The notes beneath the pieces were generated by a model, which worked only from the letters and a program-made list of their open reading frames with translations, was not told the origin of the DNA and ran no database searches. This document shows positions 61,901 to 64,000 of a stretch of DNA of 64,000 bases, piece after piece. The position numbers were made by a program, and so were the translations under genes. Source of the stretch: Ashinkailepas kermadecensis (Eukaryota; Arthropoda; Thecostraca; Neolepadidae). Numbering within the stretch: the stretch's first letter is position 1; every line of letters starts with the position of its first letter. The stretch is taken from assembly GCA_034440615.1 (NCBI GenBank), contig JAOTOM010002331.1:1-64000 (forward strand), written 5' to 3'.

Positions 61901-64000
61901 ATGTCGTCATTAATCTTACAATGGAATTGCAGGGGTGTGAGGACCAGTCTGGAAGAACTCCAAGTTATGGGGAATGAGCGCTCTCCGGTAGCCGTCTGTT
62001 TACAGGAGACAAAGCTTTTAGCTGGAACCCCGACTTATTTAAAAGACTATCAGCTTTTTCGTAATGACAACAAAACAGACACCGTTGCAGATGGAGGCGT
62101 CCTGTTGGCCGTCCACCACAGTGCTCCTACCTCCCCGCCTACCCTGCGCACTAACCTGCAGGCGGTGGCAGCACAAATGTCCATCGGACACAGAAACATA
62201 ACAGTATGCTCGATATTACCTCCCCCCTGGCGGACATCTACCATTGTCAGAACTCGAACGACTTTTAGCTGAGCTCCCTCCTCCCGTTTTACTTCTAGGA
62301 GATTTCAACACCCACCACACACTGGGGATGCGCCGGTAGTCATGCACGTGGACGACAACTCGACACGTTTTTTCCTGGAAGAATCGTTGTGCATACTAAA
62401 CACAGGTACACGCACTCACGTAGCATTCCCATCTGGAAGCACGTCTGCCCTGGACATAAGCGTGGTCAGCCCGCAGCTGGTGCATTCGTTCACTTGGTCC
62501 GTTGACACTGATCCAAGAGGTAGCGACCATTTTCCGGTCTGGCTTCAGTGTACCAATGGAGCCATCATGGGCACAAGGCCACAACGCTGGAACTGTAGGA
62601 AGGCCGATTGGCCCGATTTTGTAGATAGACTCGAGGACATTTTTAACACGAGAACGGTTCTTTTTAACGAGAACGGTTCCGCAACATCTACAGAGGATTT
62701 TACGTCCCTAGTCTTAGAGTGTTCTGCAAGCTGTATCCCTCGTACATCCAGTAAACCTCGACGTGCGCCTGTGCCGTGGTGGACGGAACAATGCCGGAAT
62801 GGTATTCGCGCCCGTCGACGTGCCTTCCGAAAGTTTGATCAAAATAGTACTCTGGAAAACCTGATCGCCTTCCGGCAGGCCAGGGCGGCCGCCCGTCGAA
62901 CAATCCGGGAATCCAAAAGGACGTCATGGAGAGAGTACGTGAACAAGTTGAACCGATTCACCCCTACCACGCAGATTTGGTCCCAAATACAACGAATATC
63001 CGGATATTCGCGATCCACACCACTACCAGTCATGAACGTCGCTGGCGGTATAGTCACAGAACCTCGAGACGTGGCGAACATTATCGTTCGAACCTTGGCG
63101 GACAGAAGCCTGAGCTTCGAACGAAATGCAGGTTTTCGTGAACATAGGGCTCGATGCGAAGCATCGATGGTTGATTTTGCTAGCACCGATAAAATTTACT
63201 ACAATGAGCCCTTCACAATGGTCGAATTAACACCTCAAATTGCTGTGCTGCGCCCTGTTTCCGAAGGACCGGACAACATCCATAACTCCATTCTCCAGCA
63301 CCTCCCCAGAAATGCACTCGAAGTACTTCTGGCATGTTTTATCACTCTTTTGGACGAGTGGCAGATTCCCACCATCATGGCGGGATGCGACCGTCATCCC
63401 CATATTGAAGCCCAACAAGACTGGTTCTGACCCTCTTCACTACCGACCGATTTCCCTGACTTCTTGCCTGTGCAAACTCATGGAGAAGATGGTCAGTGTT
63501 CGCCTCACGTGGTTCCTGGAACAACAGAACTTTTTTAGTCACGCACAGTCTAGTTTTAGGAAAAACCGATCCACACTTGACCATATATTAACATTGGACA
63601 CTGCAATTCGTGCCAGTTTGAAAGAAAAGAGACATATAGGAGCAGTGTTTTTTTTTCATTGAGGGCGCCTACGATACGACATGGAAACAAGGTAATCTTT
63701 TAAAGCTTTGGAGGTGTGGTGTGCGTGGTTTTATGGGACATTTCCTTCAGAATTTTCCTACTGATCGAACATTTCGTGTCCGTGTAGGACACACAATGTC
63801 TGATCGGTTGACGCAGGTCAACAGTGTTCCACAGGGAAGTGTCCTTAGTGTGGCTTTATTTGCGGTAATGATTAATGATGTCGGAGATGGTCTGCCATGT
63901 GGCGTCGCGACGTCCCTTTTCGTTGATGACGTTGCAATTTGGTGTTCAGCATCACGTTCATCCTCGATGTAAAGACATCTGCAGCTCGCTACTTCTCACC
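61901..64000 (+). pseudogene. I-like LINE ORF2, near-complete N-terminal two thirds, runs off the right edge
   Basis: ATG 61901 starts the AP-type endonuclease: SLILQWNCRGVRTSLEEL, VCLQETKLLAG, VADGGVLLAVHHSAPT. A frameshift near 62225 leads to LLLGDFNTHHTLG (62296) and, after a stop, the frame 62342-63430 with LNTGTRTHVAFPSG, SDHFPVWLQC, the linker (WWTEQCRNGIRARRRAF) and the RT N-terminus. A second shift near 63380 leads to PPSWRDATVIPILKPNKTG, YRPISLTSCLCKLMEKMV, QSSFRKNRSTLDHIL. A third, in a T9 run near 63650, precedes AYDTTWKQGNLLKLW, then VPQGSVLSVALFAVMINDVG and catalytic FVDDVAIW. A stop lies at 63970 and the RNase H would be beyond the window. The same family as 53820-56583, better preserved. 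Confidence 0.85.

Overview
The window looks like repeat-rich, non-genic DNA from an animal nuclear genome, most likely an arthropod. Reasons: several RNase H-bearing LINEs of the I/Jockey kind, Ty3/Gypsy pol genes, a Penelope-like element with a GIY-YIG endonuclease, hAT-type inverted termini, MULE-type transposase pieces, and repeated TTAGG/TAACC pentamers (the usual arthropod telomere unit). I cannot name a species. I found no confident host protein gene and no bacterial-style operons, so nearly everything listed is mobile-element remains or tandem repeat. All family assignments were made by eye from motifs; no search was run.

Left part (1-13 kb). A LINE ORF1 on the minus strand runs off the left edge. 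Next comes the most striking structure: a 6,662-bp unit (1574-8235) with hAT-like inverted ends and a perfect 8-bp flanking duplication. Most of it is a 21-bp minisatellite, homogeneous in the centre and decayed at both edges. Further tandem arrays follow: 50-bp units at 8.5-9.0 kb, 143-bp units at 10.1-10.5 kb and 11-bp units at 12.1-12.5 kb.

Middle part (14-45 kb). Very long CT/T/TA microsatellites lie at 14.7-15.6 and 17.3-17.7 kb. The 3' part of one Gypsy pol (24.3-26.0 kb) has an unusual acidic repeat tail, and a 416-bp hAT MITE sits at 26.5 kb. Then come a tRNA-like sequence (27.8 kb), the 3' half of an I-like LINE (28.6-29.9 kb), and a long but broken Gypsy pol (32.3-35.2 kb). A foldback element carries telomere-like repeats between its arms (37.0-37.4 kb). 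A 5'-truncated Penelope-like element (37.9-39.6 kb) sits inside a 36-bp minisatellite and carries a hammerhead-ribozyme-like motif downstream of its ORF.

Right part (45-64 kb). Three more minisatellites (23, 20 and 30 bp), LINE scraps, and a split MULE-like gene (49.4-51.9 kb, minus) with a LINE ORF1 between its halves. From 53.8 kb to the right edge there are three LINE copies head to tail on the plus strand: a decayed I-like copy, an internally deleted LINE whose ORF1 runs directly into mid-RT, and a better-preserved copy related to the first that continues past base 64000.

The elements do not form a pathway. The window records repeated transposition, nesting and tandem amplification.
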